Source: Prevotella bivia DSM 20514
GTDB taxonomy: Bacteria; Bacteroidota; Bacteroidia; Bacteroidales; Bacteroidaceae
Length of the DNA stretch: 64,000 bases
Assembly: GCF_000262545.1 (NCBI RefSeq)
Contig: NZ_JH660660.1
Location: forward strand, 1,512,975 to 1,576,974
Direction: 5' to 3'
A program made the translations under genes and the position numbers. Position 1 is the first letter of the stretch. Every line of letters starts with the position of its first letter. Shown here piece after piece: positions 8,819 through 17,468 of this stretch. The notes beneath the pieces are model-generated. The model searched no databases. It was not told the DNA's origin and saw only the letters and a program-made list of their open reading frames with translations.

Positions 8819-9186
8819 TAATATTTTTCGAAACATACGAATTAAAGCCTTTGAAAAGCAATAACTACACAGTGCGTTCTATGTGAGAAAGAGTTACTAC
8901 GCACCTCTGTTTCATATTAGCGGCGCAAAGATACGAAAAACAGACTAATTTATCGGTGATTTTACTTACAAATAGATCATTTCTTTGGGCTTCTTAACAA
9001 AGAAGCGACGCAATCGAACTGAAAAAACATTTTATAACACAAAGGTACATTTATAAACCAAAGAAGAAGGCTCTCATCTTTTGAGTGCCTTCTTCTTACA
9101 TACACGGAATAAATTCTTTAGCCTTGATACTGAATTAGTAAGGCTCAAAAACAAATGATCTGAACGATATAACTAGCTTAGTAAGC
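8819..9186. promoter_or_regulatory. Intergenic spacer with two minus-strand -7 boxes and a terminator
   Basis: Between two minus-strand genes. It holds TATCTTTG (8933-8926) and TACCTTTG (9048-9041), both minus strand and both able to serve the lysozyme-like gene. A hairpin at 9061-9097 (arms AAGAAGAAGGC and GCCTTCTTCTT, plus inner CTCA/TGAG) should end the upstream GH109-type gene. No coding potential was seen. Confidence 0.65.
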
Positions 9187-10731
9187 TTACTTATTATGCT
9201 TAGCTTGCTTATCTATTTTCTCCCAATACTTCTTACCCTTTTCTTTCAATTGCTTTGTGAAGAGAATACCTTCTTTCTCGGTTTGGGCTTCCTGTTGAGG
9301 TGTTGCAAAAGCATAGCTAAAGCCCTTATTGTCTTGCCAATGACCACGCGTAAAGTCGGGCACTTCTACGGGAATATTACCATTGTTCATAGAAATACTT
9401 CCTAGCTCGGCTAGACAGCACCACTCGGCTAGGTCGTACACATCAATATCGGTAGGCAGTCCATTTCGGAGACAATACACTAGGCGTGAGTCCATAATAA
9501 AGTCCATTCCTCCATGTCCTCCCACTTCTTTGGCTTCTGCGCCATAACGTGTGATAATAGGATTTTGGTACTTCTCCTCCAACTTTTTCTTATCGGCTAG
9601 CGAAAGATATTCATGCCCTGTAAGATTATCGGCCGATAAATTCGTTTCCGAAATGTTCTTAGAATTTACAGCATAGCCCTCTATAGGGTATTTGTTAGCA
9701 AAACCTTTCGTGCCTGTTAGCTGATACATTCTGTTATAAGGCTGTGGTGTCATAACATTATGATGTATCTCTATTACTTTGCCTTGTTCGGTACGAATAA
9801 GTGTTGTAGTATGATCACCGTTTTGGAAATCGTTGCAGGGTGTTCCTAATCGGTCTTCCACAAGTTTTTTACCATTAAACGATTTTGTGTCCATCGCTAC
9901 TAATGTAGTAAACTTATCGCCACGATGAATATTCATCACCTGCGCAATAGGACCTAAGCCATGTGTAGGATAAACATCGCCACGAAACTTTGAATTGTAT
10001 TCCAAACGCCACCCGAGCTTGTCGTTAGCATCTTTTTTCCAATAGGCATTCCAAAACGGAGAAAGCTCATGACGATAAGCACCTTGCGCATAGATAACCT
10101 CGCCAAAAACTCCCTTCTGTGCCATATTGAGTGCATTGAGTTCGAAGAAATCATAACAGCAATTTTCTAACATTACACAATGCAAGCGAGTTTTTTCAGC
10201 AAGATTTACAAGCGCCCAGCACTCTTTTAAGTTCATTGCTGATGGCACTTCTATAGCCACATGCTTACCATGCTCGAGTGCATACTTAGCAACGAGGAAG
10301 TGGTGTAACCAGTCGGTTGCAATATAAACGAGATCAATATCCTTACGCTCGCATAAAGCCTTATATCCTTCTTCGCCATCATAGATAGCAGCGGCAGGCA
10401 TAGCAGCTTTGCGAAGAATATGCTGACAAGCCTCAGCACGATTGCGCTCGTGATCACAGAGAGCTTTAACTTCTATACCATTGATGTGTGTCCAACGTTC
10501 AACTGCTCCCGGACCACGCATACCTAGTCCTACAAAACCTACGCGTACAACATTTAGTTTTGGAGTAACGAGATTTAAAGCCGTTTGTTGTCCATCTGCC
10601 TTCACTGGAACTTCAGTAACAGCTTTGCCATCTTTTACTGTGTAATGCCAATCAAATTGTGCATATACCCGAAGCGTACCAAGACTTAGCATAAGCAGTC
10701 CTGCTAGAATTTCTTGTTTAAAGTATCTCAT
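9187..10731 (-). CDS. Gfo/Idh/MocA-family oxidoreductase, GH109-type glycosidase
   Basis: About 514 residues: signal peptide (MRYFKQEILAGLLMLSLGTL, then VYAQF), then a Rossmann NAD site VGFVGLGMRGPG near residue 60 and a C-terminal Gfo/Idh/MocA barrel. Stretches such as MLENCCYDFFELNALNMAQ, RGDVYPTHGLGP and LVAMDTKS are those I know from glycoside hydrolase family 109, NAD-dependent alpha-N-acetylgalactosaminidases that act by a redox elimination mechanism. It would act in the periplasm on host or bacterial glycans. The frame is open to 10803, but a -7 box at 10773-10766 makes the ATG at 10731 the start. The substrate is inferred from family only. Confidence 0.85.
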   Translation of the reverse strand: MRYFKQEILAGLLMLSLGTLRVYAQFDWHYTVKDGKAVTEVPVKADGQQTALNLVTPKLNVVRVGFVGLGMRGPGAVERWTHINGIEVKALCDHERNRAEACQHILRKAAMPAAAIYDGEEGYKALCERKDIDLVYIATDWLHHFLVAKYALEHGKHVAIEVPSAMNLKECWALVNLAEKTRLHCVMLENCCYDFFELNALNMAQKGVFGEVIYAQGAYRHELSPFWNAYWKKDANDKLGWRLEYNSKFRGDVYPTHGLGPIAQVMNIHRGDKFTTLVAMDTKSFNGKKLVEDRLGTPCNDFQNGDHTTTLIRTEQGKVIEIHHNVMTPQPYNRMYQLTGTKGFANKYPIEGYAVNSKNISETNLSADNLTGHEYLSLADKKKLEEKYQNPIITRYGAEAKEVGGHGGMDFIMDSRLVYCLRNGLPTDIDVYDLAEWCCLAELGSISMNNGNIPVEVPDFTRGHWQDNKGFSYAFATPQQEAQTEKEGILFTKQLKEKGKKYWEKIDKQAKHNK

Positions 10732-10765
10732 TTTTAGTTGTTTAATAAATGATAAAGAATAATTG

Positions 10766-10773
10766 CAAAGATA
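10766..10773 (-). promoter_or_regulatory. -7 box TATCTTTG for the GH109-type gene
   Basis: TATCTTTG on the minus strand lies 34 bp before the ATG at 10731. No -33 TTTG is at the ideal distance. Confidence 0.55.
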
Positions 10774-10870
10774 AAGAAAAAAAGCCAAACACCTAGCTTT
10801 CATTATGCAAGTAATAAAAAATAAAATAAATATTTATTAAGACATTCACACCCTAAAAGCACCAAAATGC

Positions 10871-10940
10871 TTAATATTATATAAATAAAGTATACCAAAT
10901 GTATATGTATGCTGAAATTGTAATACTTTTGTATTATAAA
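10871..10940 (+). promoter_or_regulatory. Promoter-like segment A (TACTTTTG at 10924-10931)
   Basis: Similar over about 70 bp to the segment in front of the metal-uptake operon. The -7 box is TACTTTTG. There is no gene within 500 bp downstream, only the stem-loop at 11235. Confidence 0.5.
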
Positions 10941-11234
10941 TTAAAAATAACTGCTTTAAAATAAACAATAAATGGACTAAAAATAGAAAAAAGTTATTGC
11001 ATATTAGCATTTTACGAAAAGTCATAAAGGATAGCTTTGAAGCATAGGGCTTTTCTCGTTATAAGTAGATTAAAAAAACTATTCTTTTGGGCAAAAACAT
11101 ACATTATAACAACTGTAAAGGACTGTAAAATACACATACCCCAGTGGTTTATAGATAATAACAAGTTTTATAGAAACTGGTAGTACTTGTATTTTTCGAC
11201 TAGTAATACTCAATTTTTTTTGTTGTATTGATTA

Positions 11235-11273
11235 AGTGGAGTAGCGTCGTGAGACGGTGCTTCACTGCTTTTT
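11235..11273 (+). ncRNA. Stem-loop with GTGA tetraloop and T tail, copy 1
   Basis: A 5' arm AGTGGAGTA (11235-11243) pairs with 11258-11266; after one G-G mismatch, CGTC/GACG closes a GTGA (GNRA) tetraloop; GC and TTTTT follow. A second copy at 16089-16130 keeps every pair by compensatory or wobble changes. It reads as a terminator, but no plus-strand gene precedes it, which suggests the end of a small RNA. Confidence 0.6.
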
Positions 11274-11353
11274 ATGCTGACAGCAAAGCCATATTGCGTT
11301 TCTGTACAGCACATTTTTTATTAAGATATTCGCTTGCTAAAGCAGTAAAAGGT

Positions 11354-11423
11354 TTAATATTATATAAATAAGACCCTTAAAAAGCATATTTATGCTTCAA
11401 TTGTAATACTTTTGTGGTATAAA
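11354..11423 (+). promoter_or_regulatory. Promoter segment B with palindromic operator candidate
   Basis: The -7 box TACTTTTG is at 11407-11414. Just upstream, AAGCATATTTATGCTT (11382-11397) is a perfect 7-bp inverted repeat with a 2-bp spacer at the place where a repressor would block -33. Because the operon looks metal-related, a Fur/Zur-type regulator is a reasonable guess, not shown. Confidence 0.55.
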
Positions 11424-11440
11424 ACAAAACCCAAAAAATC

Positions 11441-11782
11441 GTGAGTGGTTTGAAAAGAAAGAAAAGATATAGCATATTTTATGCATGGATACTATTATTA
11501 GTATTCATGTTAGCACATATATGCAAAGATCTTGACCTTCATCTTTCGCTGCAACACGTACCCCACCTTAAAACAATAAAGTCAGATGTAAAGGCGCAGG
11601 TAAAAGCGTACTGTCCTACCTGTAATTTTACGTGGCAAAAATCAGAATCCGCTAAGAGTGTAACGTTTATCCCTATTCTTATCGGAATACTTATATCGCA
11701 TTACGAAATAAAAGAGCTCACCGTTTGGCGACCTATTTATTCTGTAAATGCAAATTCCCCTCCATCATTCCTACTAGTCTAA
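11441..11782 (+). CDS. Small membrane protein with CPTC motif, first gene of TonB-receptor operon
   Basis: A 113-residue protein read from a GTG start about 20 bp after the predicted transcription start; there is no earlier in-frame ATG. One membrane segment lies near residues 12-27 and a second hydrophobic stretch at about 73-88. Between them are a His-rich part (HICKDLDLHLSLQHVPHLK) and CPTC, suggesting metal or redox binding. I do not recognise a named family. Its position before a ZnuD-like TonB receptor and two lipoproteins links it to the same uptake system. A 213-bp gap with no other gene separates it from the receptor. Confidence 0.6.
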   Translation: MSGLKRKKRYSIFYAWILLLVFMLAHICKDLDLHLSLQHVPHLKTIKSDVKAQVKAYCPTCNFTWQKSESAKSVTFIPILIGILISHYEIKELTVWRPIYSVNANSPPSFLLV

Positions 11783-11995
11783 AAGCTTTTTTTAGACACT
11801 TGTTATTAGTTTGACTAGCTTCTGTTTGTCTTATATCAGTACGACAACTTGATATTAAGGCAATGGCTTATTGATTATTGAATGTCTAATAATCAGTATA
11901 TTATCGGGTATTAGTAGTTCAAAAAAAAGACAGAGCAGTACTAGTCAAGCAAAGCTATCAAAACTTTAAAAACAAAAAAAGTTGTTGTTTTAGGA

Positions 11996-14125
11996 ATGAA
12001 GAAACACTTTTATATTAGCCTTACCATCATTGGTATTGCTATTTTCACGCTAATTCCTTCTGCTTCAGCCCACACACAAAAGTTCCAACACGGAGTAATT
12101 GTGTCCGACTCTACCCATTCGAAAGTTCACCGTTTGGAAGAAGTTACGGTAAATGGAGAAAGGAAATTAGTAAGTAATAACGTTGTTAGTAGCCAAATTA
12201 ATCAAGCTACGATCAACCGTTCAATAGGGCAATCGCTTGCAACAATGCTGGAGCGCATAAGTGGTGTAAGCTCTATCCAAACAGGCACAACAGTCTCAAA
12301 ACCCGTCATTCATGGTATGTATGGCAATAGATTGCTAATGATTGTAAATGGGGCACGCCAAATAGGACAGCAATGGGGCGATGATCATGCACCTGAAGTT
12401 GATAAAAATAATAGTAATAAGATAGAAGTTGTCAAGGGAGCCGAAGCTGTTCGTTATGGATCGGAAGCCCTTGGAGGTATCATTGTTATGGAGCAAGCTA
12501 TGCTTCCCTATGAAACGGATTGCATACATGGCAAGGTATTAACAATGTATGGAGACAATGGCAGACGCTATCAGATTGTAGGAAGTGCAGAAGGTGCTTT
12601 TCCATTTGCTAAGGATATAGCATGGCGCATACAGTCGACCTATGGTAATAGTGGGGATCAACGTGCTGCAAAATATATGCTAAATAATACAGGTACGCGC
12701 GAGTTTGATATTGCGGGAACACTAGGCTATCGCCATAAAAACTTTCGTACGGAGTTGTCTTATAGTAGATACGACCTCAAGCTAGGGGTGCTATTCAATG
12801 CACAGATGGGCAATCAAGACTTACTATCGGAGCGCATAGCCCTTGGACGCCCTGTAATTGTTACGCCCTTTACACGCACTATAACATATCCGTTTCAGCA
12901 TGTAATCCATAACAATGTAACGCTAAAGATGTTTTACAATAACAATCGTTATGGTAACTTTTATTGGCTTACGTCCTATCAAAAAGACGATCGTGAGGAA
13001 AACAGAATAAGAAGACAAAACTTATCTAATATTCCCGCAGTAAGCTTGCACTTGCAATCGCTCCAAAACCAATTCAGGTGGCGCAAAGCATATAGTGTTT
13101 GGCAAACAGAAGTGGGCGTACAATATGGCTACACCAATCATAAAAACGAACGTGGCACTGGGGTTGTTCCTATTATTCCTAACTATACAGAGCACACCCT
13201 AGGGGTATATGCTTTCCAAAAATACAATAAAAATAAATGGAGTGCAGAGCTAGGTGCTAGGTTCGATTGGCAAAACACAGCGGCTGCTGGCTACGATTGG
13301 ACGGGAACGTACTATGGTGGACACCGTTCTTTCAATAACTTCACCTACAATATTGGCGCACAATATAAGGTAAACCAACACTTTACACTCACTTCTAATA
13401 TAGGGCTCGCATGGCGTGCACCGCATGTTTACGAACTATACAGTAACGGAAACGAACTTGGATCGGGCAGATATGTTATTGGCGACTCGCTGCTAAACTC
13501 GGAAAATAGCTACAAGTGGGTTACCTCTGCCGTTTACAAGAGCAAATATGTTGATGTGCGAGTAGATGCCTATCTACAATGGATTAAGAACTATGTATAC
13601 GACCGCCCTATGCAGAAGAACATTACTGTAATATCAGGTACTTACCCCGTATTCCAATATATGCAGGCTGATGCTTTCTTCCGCGGAGTGGATCTCGACT
13701 TACATATTCGTCCTATCACCTTACTCGACTATCACTTTACGAGTTCTATGATTTGGGCTAACGAGAAGAATACGGGTAACTACTTACCTTACATTCCTTC
13801 GTTTCGCTTCGATCACAGCCTTGCTTACACTCCTCAACCTATAGGGAAGTGGGCTCCATGGATAGAAATAAACCACCGTTTCGTGGCACAGCAGCATAGG
13901 TTCGATCCTAATACCGACCTCATTAACACAGCTCCTCCTGCTTACAACCTATTTGGTTTCGAAGCTGGAGTAAACTGGAATATCAATCATCGCAATACAC
14001 TTTTCTTCAATATAGCAGGTGAAAATATTTTCAATAAGGAGTACAAGGAATACACCAATCGAGCGCGTTACTACTCGCACGATCTTGGAAGAGACATCCG
14101 CATAACACTTGGTTGGAAATTTTAA
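11996..14125 (+). CDS. TonB-dependent outer-membrane receptor (metal-type, ZnuD-like)
   Basis: A 709-residue receptor: signal peptide ending ASAHTQ, TonB box region EEVTVNG near residue 50, plug domain (about 55-170) with PVIHGMYGNRLLMIVNG, GDDHAPEVD and EVVKGAEAVRYGSEALGG, then a 22-strand-type barrel ending in the aromatic WKF. There is no carboxypeptidase-like N-terminal extension, unlike SusC. The plug motif GDxHAPEVD resembles that of ZnuD-type zinc/heme receptors, so metal or metallophore uptake is likely, though the ligand is not proven. Two His-bearing lipoproteins follow within 40 bp each, forming an operon that ends in the stem-loop at 16089. Confidence 0.9.
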   Translation: MKKHFYISLTIIGIAIFTLIPSASAHTQKFQHGVIVSDSTHSKVHRLEEVTVNGERKLVSNNVVSSQINQATINRSIGQSLATMLERISGVSSIQTGTTVSKPVIHGMYGNRLLMIVNGARQIGQQWGDDHAPEVDKNNSNKIEVVKGAEAVRYGSEALGGIIVMEQAMLPYETDCIHGKVLTMYGDNGRRYQIVGSAEGAFPFAKDIAWRIQSTYGNSGDQRAAKYMLNNTGTREFDIAGTLGYRHKNFRTELSYSRYDLKLGVLFNAQMGNQDLLSERIALGRPVIVTPFTRTITYPFQHVIHNNVTLKMFYNNNRYGNFYWLTSYQKDDREENRIRRQNLSNIPAVSLHLQSLQNQFRWRKAYSVWQTEVGVQYGYTNHKNERGTGVVPIIPNYTEHTLGVYAFQKYNKNKWSAELGARFDWQNTAAAGYDWTGTYYGGHRSFNNFTYNIGAQYKVNQHFTLTSNIGLAWRAPHVYELYSNGNELGSGRYVIGDSLLNSENSYKWVTSAVYKSKYVDVRVDAYLQWIKNYVYDRPMQKNITVISGTYPVFQYMQADAFFRGVDLDLHIRPITLLDYHFTSSMIWANEKNTGNYLPYIPSFRFDHSLAYTPQPIGKWAPWIEINHRFVAQQHRFDPNTDLINTAPPAYNLFGFEAGVNWNINHRNTLFFNIAGENIFNKEYKEYTNRARYYSHDLGRDIRITLGWKF

Positions 14126-14161
14126 ATCCCTCAAAACAACAACATTAAATAGTAAAAGAAA

Positions 14162-14926
14162 ATGAAAAGAATCATATTTAACACACTTATAGTCGCTGCT
14201 CTCGTTATTACAGGAATGACATTAACAAGTTGTACCAGCGACCCAGAGCGTCCTGAAAACGAAATTAACAATAAACACCACGAGGACCCTACCTCTGCTG
14301 TATTCACACTCATAGAAGGAACATTAAAGGAAGGCAAGCTTTTTTCAGCCGACCTTACCCCTAACGATGTTACGCTCGCTGACAGCAAACAAACTATCAC
14401 ATATGCTGTAGATGCTACCCACAGCAAGAAAAAACAAGGTTTCCACATTGACCCTGCTAAGGGAGCAACAAAGTTTGTTGTGAAGAATACAGAAGATAAC
14501 CCCAACACGGTGTATCTTCTAAAGCTGGATTATTATAATGTAAAACATGAACTTATGAATGATCAGTTTTTCTTAAACCAGCAAGACCGAATACACCAGC
14601 ACTTCTTCCAACTCTATCAGAAAGACTCAAATGGGATTTCTATTCGTGAAACAGATAAGCGCAAATTGCCTTTCGACTATGTATATGCCGACGAATTTAA
14701 TAACAGCTTTATAGGGAAAACCAATCCTATGGGCTTCAAGGGCTTTATTGTCTTCAAAGAAAAGGGCAGAAAATTTGAACTTAAAGTAGCATTGATGCAC
14801 GCTGGTAATGCGAGCAAATTTGACAACAACCATAAGGCATCCGAATTTTATACGCCTTCACCTAGTCAGATCGCAAACTCACTTTGGGACTTTACTGCTG
14901 CGCTTCCTATCGAAATTCAAGAATAA
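14162..14926 (+). CDS. Lipoprotein, paralogue 1 of the receptor operon
   Basis: A 254-residue lipoprotein: signal peptide with lipobox LTSC (Cys24). It is related to the next gene: both share a QHFF motif (IHQHFFQLYQ here), a NPMGFKG motif near residue 190, and a following beta-rich segment (KFELKVALMHA). I do not recognise a named family. It lies 36 bp behind the TonB receptor, so a surface or periplasmic ligand-binding partner is the natural inference. Unlike its paralogue it lacks the HxHG cluster in the N-terminal domain (reads EGTLKEGKLF there). Confidence 0.8.
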   Translation: MKRIIFNTLIVAALVITGMTLTSCTSDPERPENEINNKHHEDPTSAVFTLIEGTLKEGKLFSADLTPNDVTLADSKQTITYAVDATHSKKKQGFHIDPAKGATKFVVKNTEDNPNTVYLLKLDYYNVKHELMNDQFFLNQQDRIHQHFFQLYQKDSNGISIRETDKRKLPFDYVYADEFNNSFIGKTNPMGFKGFIVFKEKGRKFELKVALMHAGNASKFDNNHKASEFYTPSPSQIANSLWDFTAALPIEIQE

Positions 14927-14948
14927 CTAACGATTAGACAAAAAGGAA

Positions 14949-16013
14949 ATGAAAAATCTATTTCAATACTTATACATACTTGCCGCAAATATGCTTGTGG
15001 CTCTTGCGCTAACTGCATGTAGTAGCGATGATTATCTTGGTGTAACAAATGGAGAAGAAGATAAGCAGCTTCCCGAAGTTACTCAAAAACTTTCAGGCCC
15101 TATGCCTGCAAGTGTTGAGATAAGAGTAATATATGGTCATCTACATGGTTACACTAGCTTCCACGAAAATCCTCCAATAGAAGGCACCACCTTCCTTAGT
15201 AAGAACCCTACCTTTAAGTTTACGCTTAAAGATAACCAGTGGGTACCCGATAAGGCAAACCCTAAATATCTTTATGCCTTTAGTTCTGGTAAAATGTTCA
15301 ACACAGAGTCTAGCACTCCTTACGCTATAGATATTCATTACTTCAATGAGAAGGGAGAAGATATTACCGAGAAAATGGTAGCCGATGGTAAGGATAAAAA
15401 GCTACAACACTTCTTTATTCCAGAGAACATCAAGCCTTTAAAGGATTTTGATAAAACGATCGACAATCCTAATAACAATGAAATATTCCGTTACGATTAC
15501 ATTGACCCTACCCCATTTGGAAAGACGATAAAAAAAGATGGTGCAAAGTATAACGGACTTAAAAATCCTATGGGCTTTAAGGGATATATCACCTTTGGTT
15601 ACAGTCGCCATACATTTAATCTTGCAATAAAACTAATGGAGGCAAAAAATCAAAAAACAAGTAATCAAAAGGAACTCGATTTTTTCTATAACGACCAAAT
15701 AGGTAAAGTTGAGCATAATCCACAAAAAATAGCGTCATGGCTTCCTACTTCTGAACAAGAGAAAAACGATCTTTGGTATCCCACTATCAACATTCCTGTT
15801 ATGGTTTACATAGATTGGTGTGAGGAATATGTAGGCGATGTAAAAATAGATGATGGAAAACTACCTAAGCTTGAAGAACTTTCACCTAAGACACAGCGCT
15901 TGGTAAAAACCATTCACGACAATCTTCACATCCCTTATAAAGAAATATTGGAGAACTTACATTATCGACTTTACGGCGATACTGACCCTGAATCGGGTAG
16001 CTATTGGTTCTAA
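14949..16013 (+). CDS. Lipoprotein, paralogue 2, His-rich and probably surface exposed
   Basis: A 354-residue lipoprotein: lipobox LTAC (Cys24) followed by SSDD, which fits the Bacteroidetes export signal that sends lipoproteins to the cell surface. A GHLHGYTSFH motif (His64, His66, His72) suggests metal binding. QHFF and NPMGFKG are shared with the preceding paralogue, which is 22 bp upstream. The extra C-terminal part (about residues 270-354) has no counterpart in it. Taken with the receptor, the pair may capture a metal or metal complex; this is inference from motifs and operon context. Confidence 0.8.
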   Translation: MKNLFQYLYILAANMLVALALTACSSDDYLGVTNGEEDKQLPEVTQKLSGPMPASVEIRVIYGHLHGYTSFHENPPIEGTTFLSKNPTFKFTLKDNQWVPDKANPKYLYAFSSGKMFNTESSTPYAIDIHYFNEKGEDITEKMVADGKDKKLQHFFIPENIKPLKDFDKTIDNPNNNEIFRYDYIDPTPFGKTIKKDGAKYNGLKNPMGFKGYITFGYSRHTFNLAIKLMEAKNQKTSNQKELDFFYNDQIGKVEHNPQKIASWLPTSEQEKNDLWYPTINIPVMVYIDWCEEYVGDVKIDDGKLPKLEELSPKTQRLVKTIHDNLHIPYKEILENLHYRLYGDTDPESGSYWF

Positions 16014-16088
16014 TAACCAATAGTAATTGAAGAAAAGTAGCAATGTATATCAAATAAAAAACTCAATTTTTTTTTATTGTACTGATTA

Positions 16089-16130
16089 AGTGGAGTGGCG
16101 TCGTGAGATGGTATTCCACTGCTTTTTTTT
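16089..16130 (+). terminator. Stem-loop with GTGA tetraloop and T8 tail, copy 2
   Basis: Arms AGTGGAGTGG (16089-16098) and GTATTCCACT (16111-16120), inner CGTC/GATG around a GTGA loop, then GC and eight T. It sits 75 bp after the last lipoprotein and should end the operon. It covaries with copy 1 at 11235; similarity extends to about 100 bp (16059-16165 against 11209-11310). Confidence 0.8.
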
Positions 16131-16170
16131 ATATCTATAGCAAAGCTATATCGAATACCTTTACATCAAC

Positions 16171-16202
16171 AAAAAAGCCTCTAGAATAAATTTTCTAGAG
16201 GC
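16171..16202 (-). terminator. Terminator of the ribBA operon
   Basis: GCCTCTAGAA (16177-16186) pairs with 16193-16202 and is followed on the minus strand by six T (16176-16171), 28 bp after the ribBA stop. Confidence 0.8.
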
Positions 16203-16229
16203 GGTATAAAAAAAAGTGAAATATTATAT

Positions 16230-17438
16230 TTATAAATGGAGATTATGCCCCATACGATCTTGCTTTGTTTTAAGATAACGATAATCGTATTTATTAGGTG
16301 TTACCTCTATTGAAACATTCTCGGTAATCTCCAAACCGAAAGCTTCTAGCCCTACACGCTTTGTAGGATTGTTAGTCATAAGGCGCATCTTATGCACACC
16401 TAGATGGCGAAGCATCTCGGCGCCACTGCCATACTCACGCTCGTCTGGACGAAACCCTAAGTGGATATTAGCGTCTACAGTGTCTAAGCCTTCTTCTTGA
16501 AGTTTGTAAGCTGCTATCTTGTTCATCAAACCTATACCACGCCCCTCTTGTTGCATATAGATAATAACCCCCTTACCTTCTTTTTCTATCATCTCCATAG
16601 CCTTATGAAGCTGCTCGCCACAATCACAGCGACGACTGCCAAGAATATCGCCCGTTGCGCATGAAGAATGAACACGCACTAAGATGCTTTCATCTTCTTT
16701 CCATTCGCCCTTAACAAGCGCCATGTGTTCCAATCCGTTGCTCTTCTGTAAGAAAGGTATGAGCTGGAAGTTACCATATTTCGTAGGAAGGTCTACTTTC
16801 TCACCCACTTCTATTCCCGCTTCTCTTTCTAAGCGATAGGCTATGAGGTCTTTAATACTGATAATCTTCATACCCCATTCCTTGGCTTTGATCTGAAGAT
16901 CGGGCATACGTGCCATCGTACCATCTTCATTCATAATTTCCATTAACACACCTGCAGGATAACAGCCTGCCAAACGACAAAGATCGACAGCCGCCTCCGT
17001 ATGACCAGAACGACGCAGCACACCATTGTCTTGTGCGTAGAGAGGATTGATATGACCGGGACGACCAAAGGTTTCAGGTTTTGCATGAGGATCGGCAAGG
17101 GCTTTTATCGTTTCGGCACGATCATGGACAGAAACACCTGTAGTACAGCCTTCTAATTTATCAACAGTAACAGTAAATGGAGTACCTAGCATAGAGGTGT
17201 TATCAGAAACTTGGTGAGGAAGATCTAGCTCTACTGCTCTTGCATTCGTAATTGGTACACAGAGCACACCACGCGCATTCTTCAACATAAAGTTCACCTT
17301 TTCAGGGGTGATAAGTTCTGCTGCCATAATGAGATCGCCCTCGTTTTCACGATCTTCATCATCAACTACAATGATAAATTTACCTTCTTTAAAGTCTTGT
17401 AAAGCATCATCTATACTATTCAACTTATATTTCTCCAT
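16230..17438 (-). CDS. ribBA: Bifunctional 3,4-dihydroxy-2-butanone-4-phosphate synthase / GTP cyclohydrolase II
   Basis: A 402-residue fusion catalysing two entry steps of riboflavin synthesis. The N-terminal RibB half (about 1-200) carries [11 protein letters not shown] and the GHTEAAVDL stretch; the C-terminal RibA half carries the zinc cysteines in [17 protein letters not shown] and the GTP-binding QQEGRGIGL. Both halves look catalytically complete. It lies 30 bp behind the LptF/G-like permease gene and appears to be cotranscribed with it. No FMN riboswitch is seen in front of the pair, so riboflavin feedback at RNA level is not evident. Confidence 0.96.
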   Translation of the reverse strand: MEKYKLNSIDDALQDFKEGKFIIVVDDEDRENEGDLIMAAELITPEKVNFMLKNARGVLCVPITNARAVELDLPHQVSDNTSMLGTPFTVTVDKLEGCTTGVSVHDRAETIKALADPHAKPETFGRPGHINPLYAQDNGVLRRSGHTEAAVDLCRLAGCYPAGVLMEIMNEDGTMARMPDLQIKAKEWGMKIISIKDLIAYRLEREAGIEVGEKVDLPTKYGNFQLIPFLQKSNGLEHMALVKGEWKEDESILVRVHSSCATGDILGSRRCDCGEQLHKAMEMIEKEGKGVIIYMQQEGRGIGLMNKIAAYKLQEEGLDTVDANIHLGFRPDEREYGSGAEMLRHLGVHKMRLMTNNPTKRVGLEAFGLEITENVSIEVTPNKYDYRYLKTKQDRMGHNLHL

Positions 17439-17468
17439 AATAATATTACTATTTAAAATTACATTTTT

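Larger units (their letters stand above)
10774..11440. other. 667-bp divergent intergenic region with two similar promoters and a structured hairpin
   Basis: No open frame of note. It holds two related AT-rich promoter segments on the plus strand (10871-10940 and 11354-11423), both with TTAATATTATATAAATAA and, 50 bp on, AATTGTAATACTTTTG. Between them lies the stem-loop at 11235-11273. A short untranslated transcript running from promoter A to the hairpin (roughly 10940 to 11273) would fit this layout, but it is inferred only. Confidence 0.6.
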
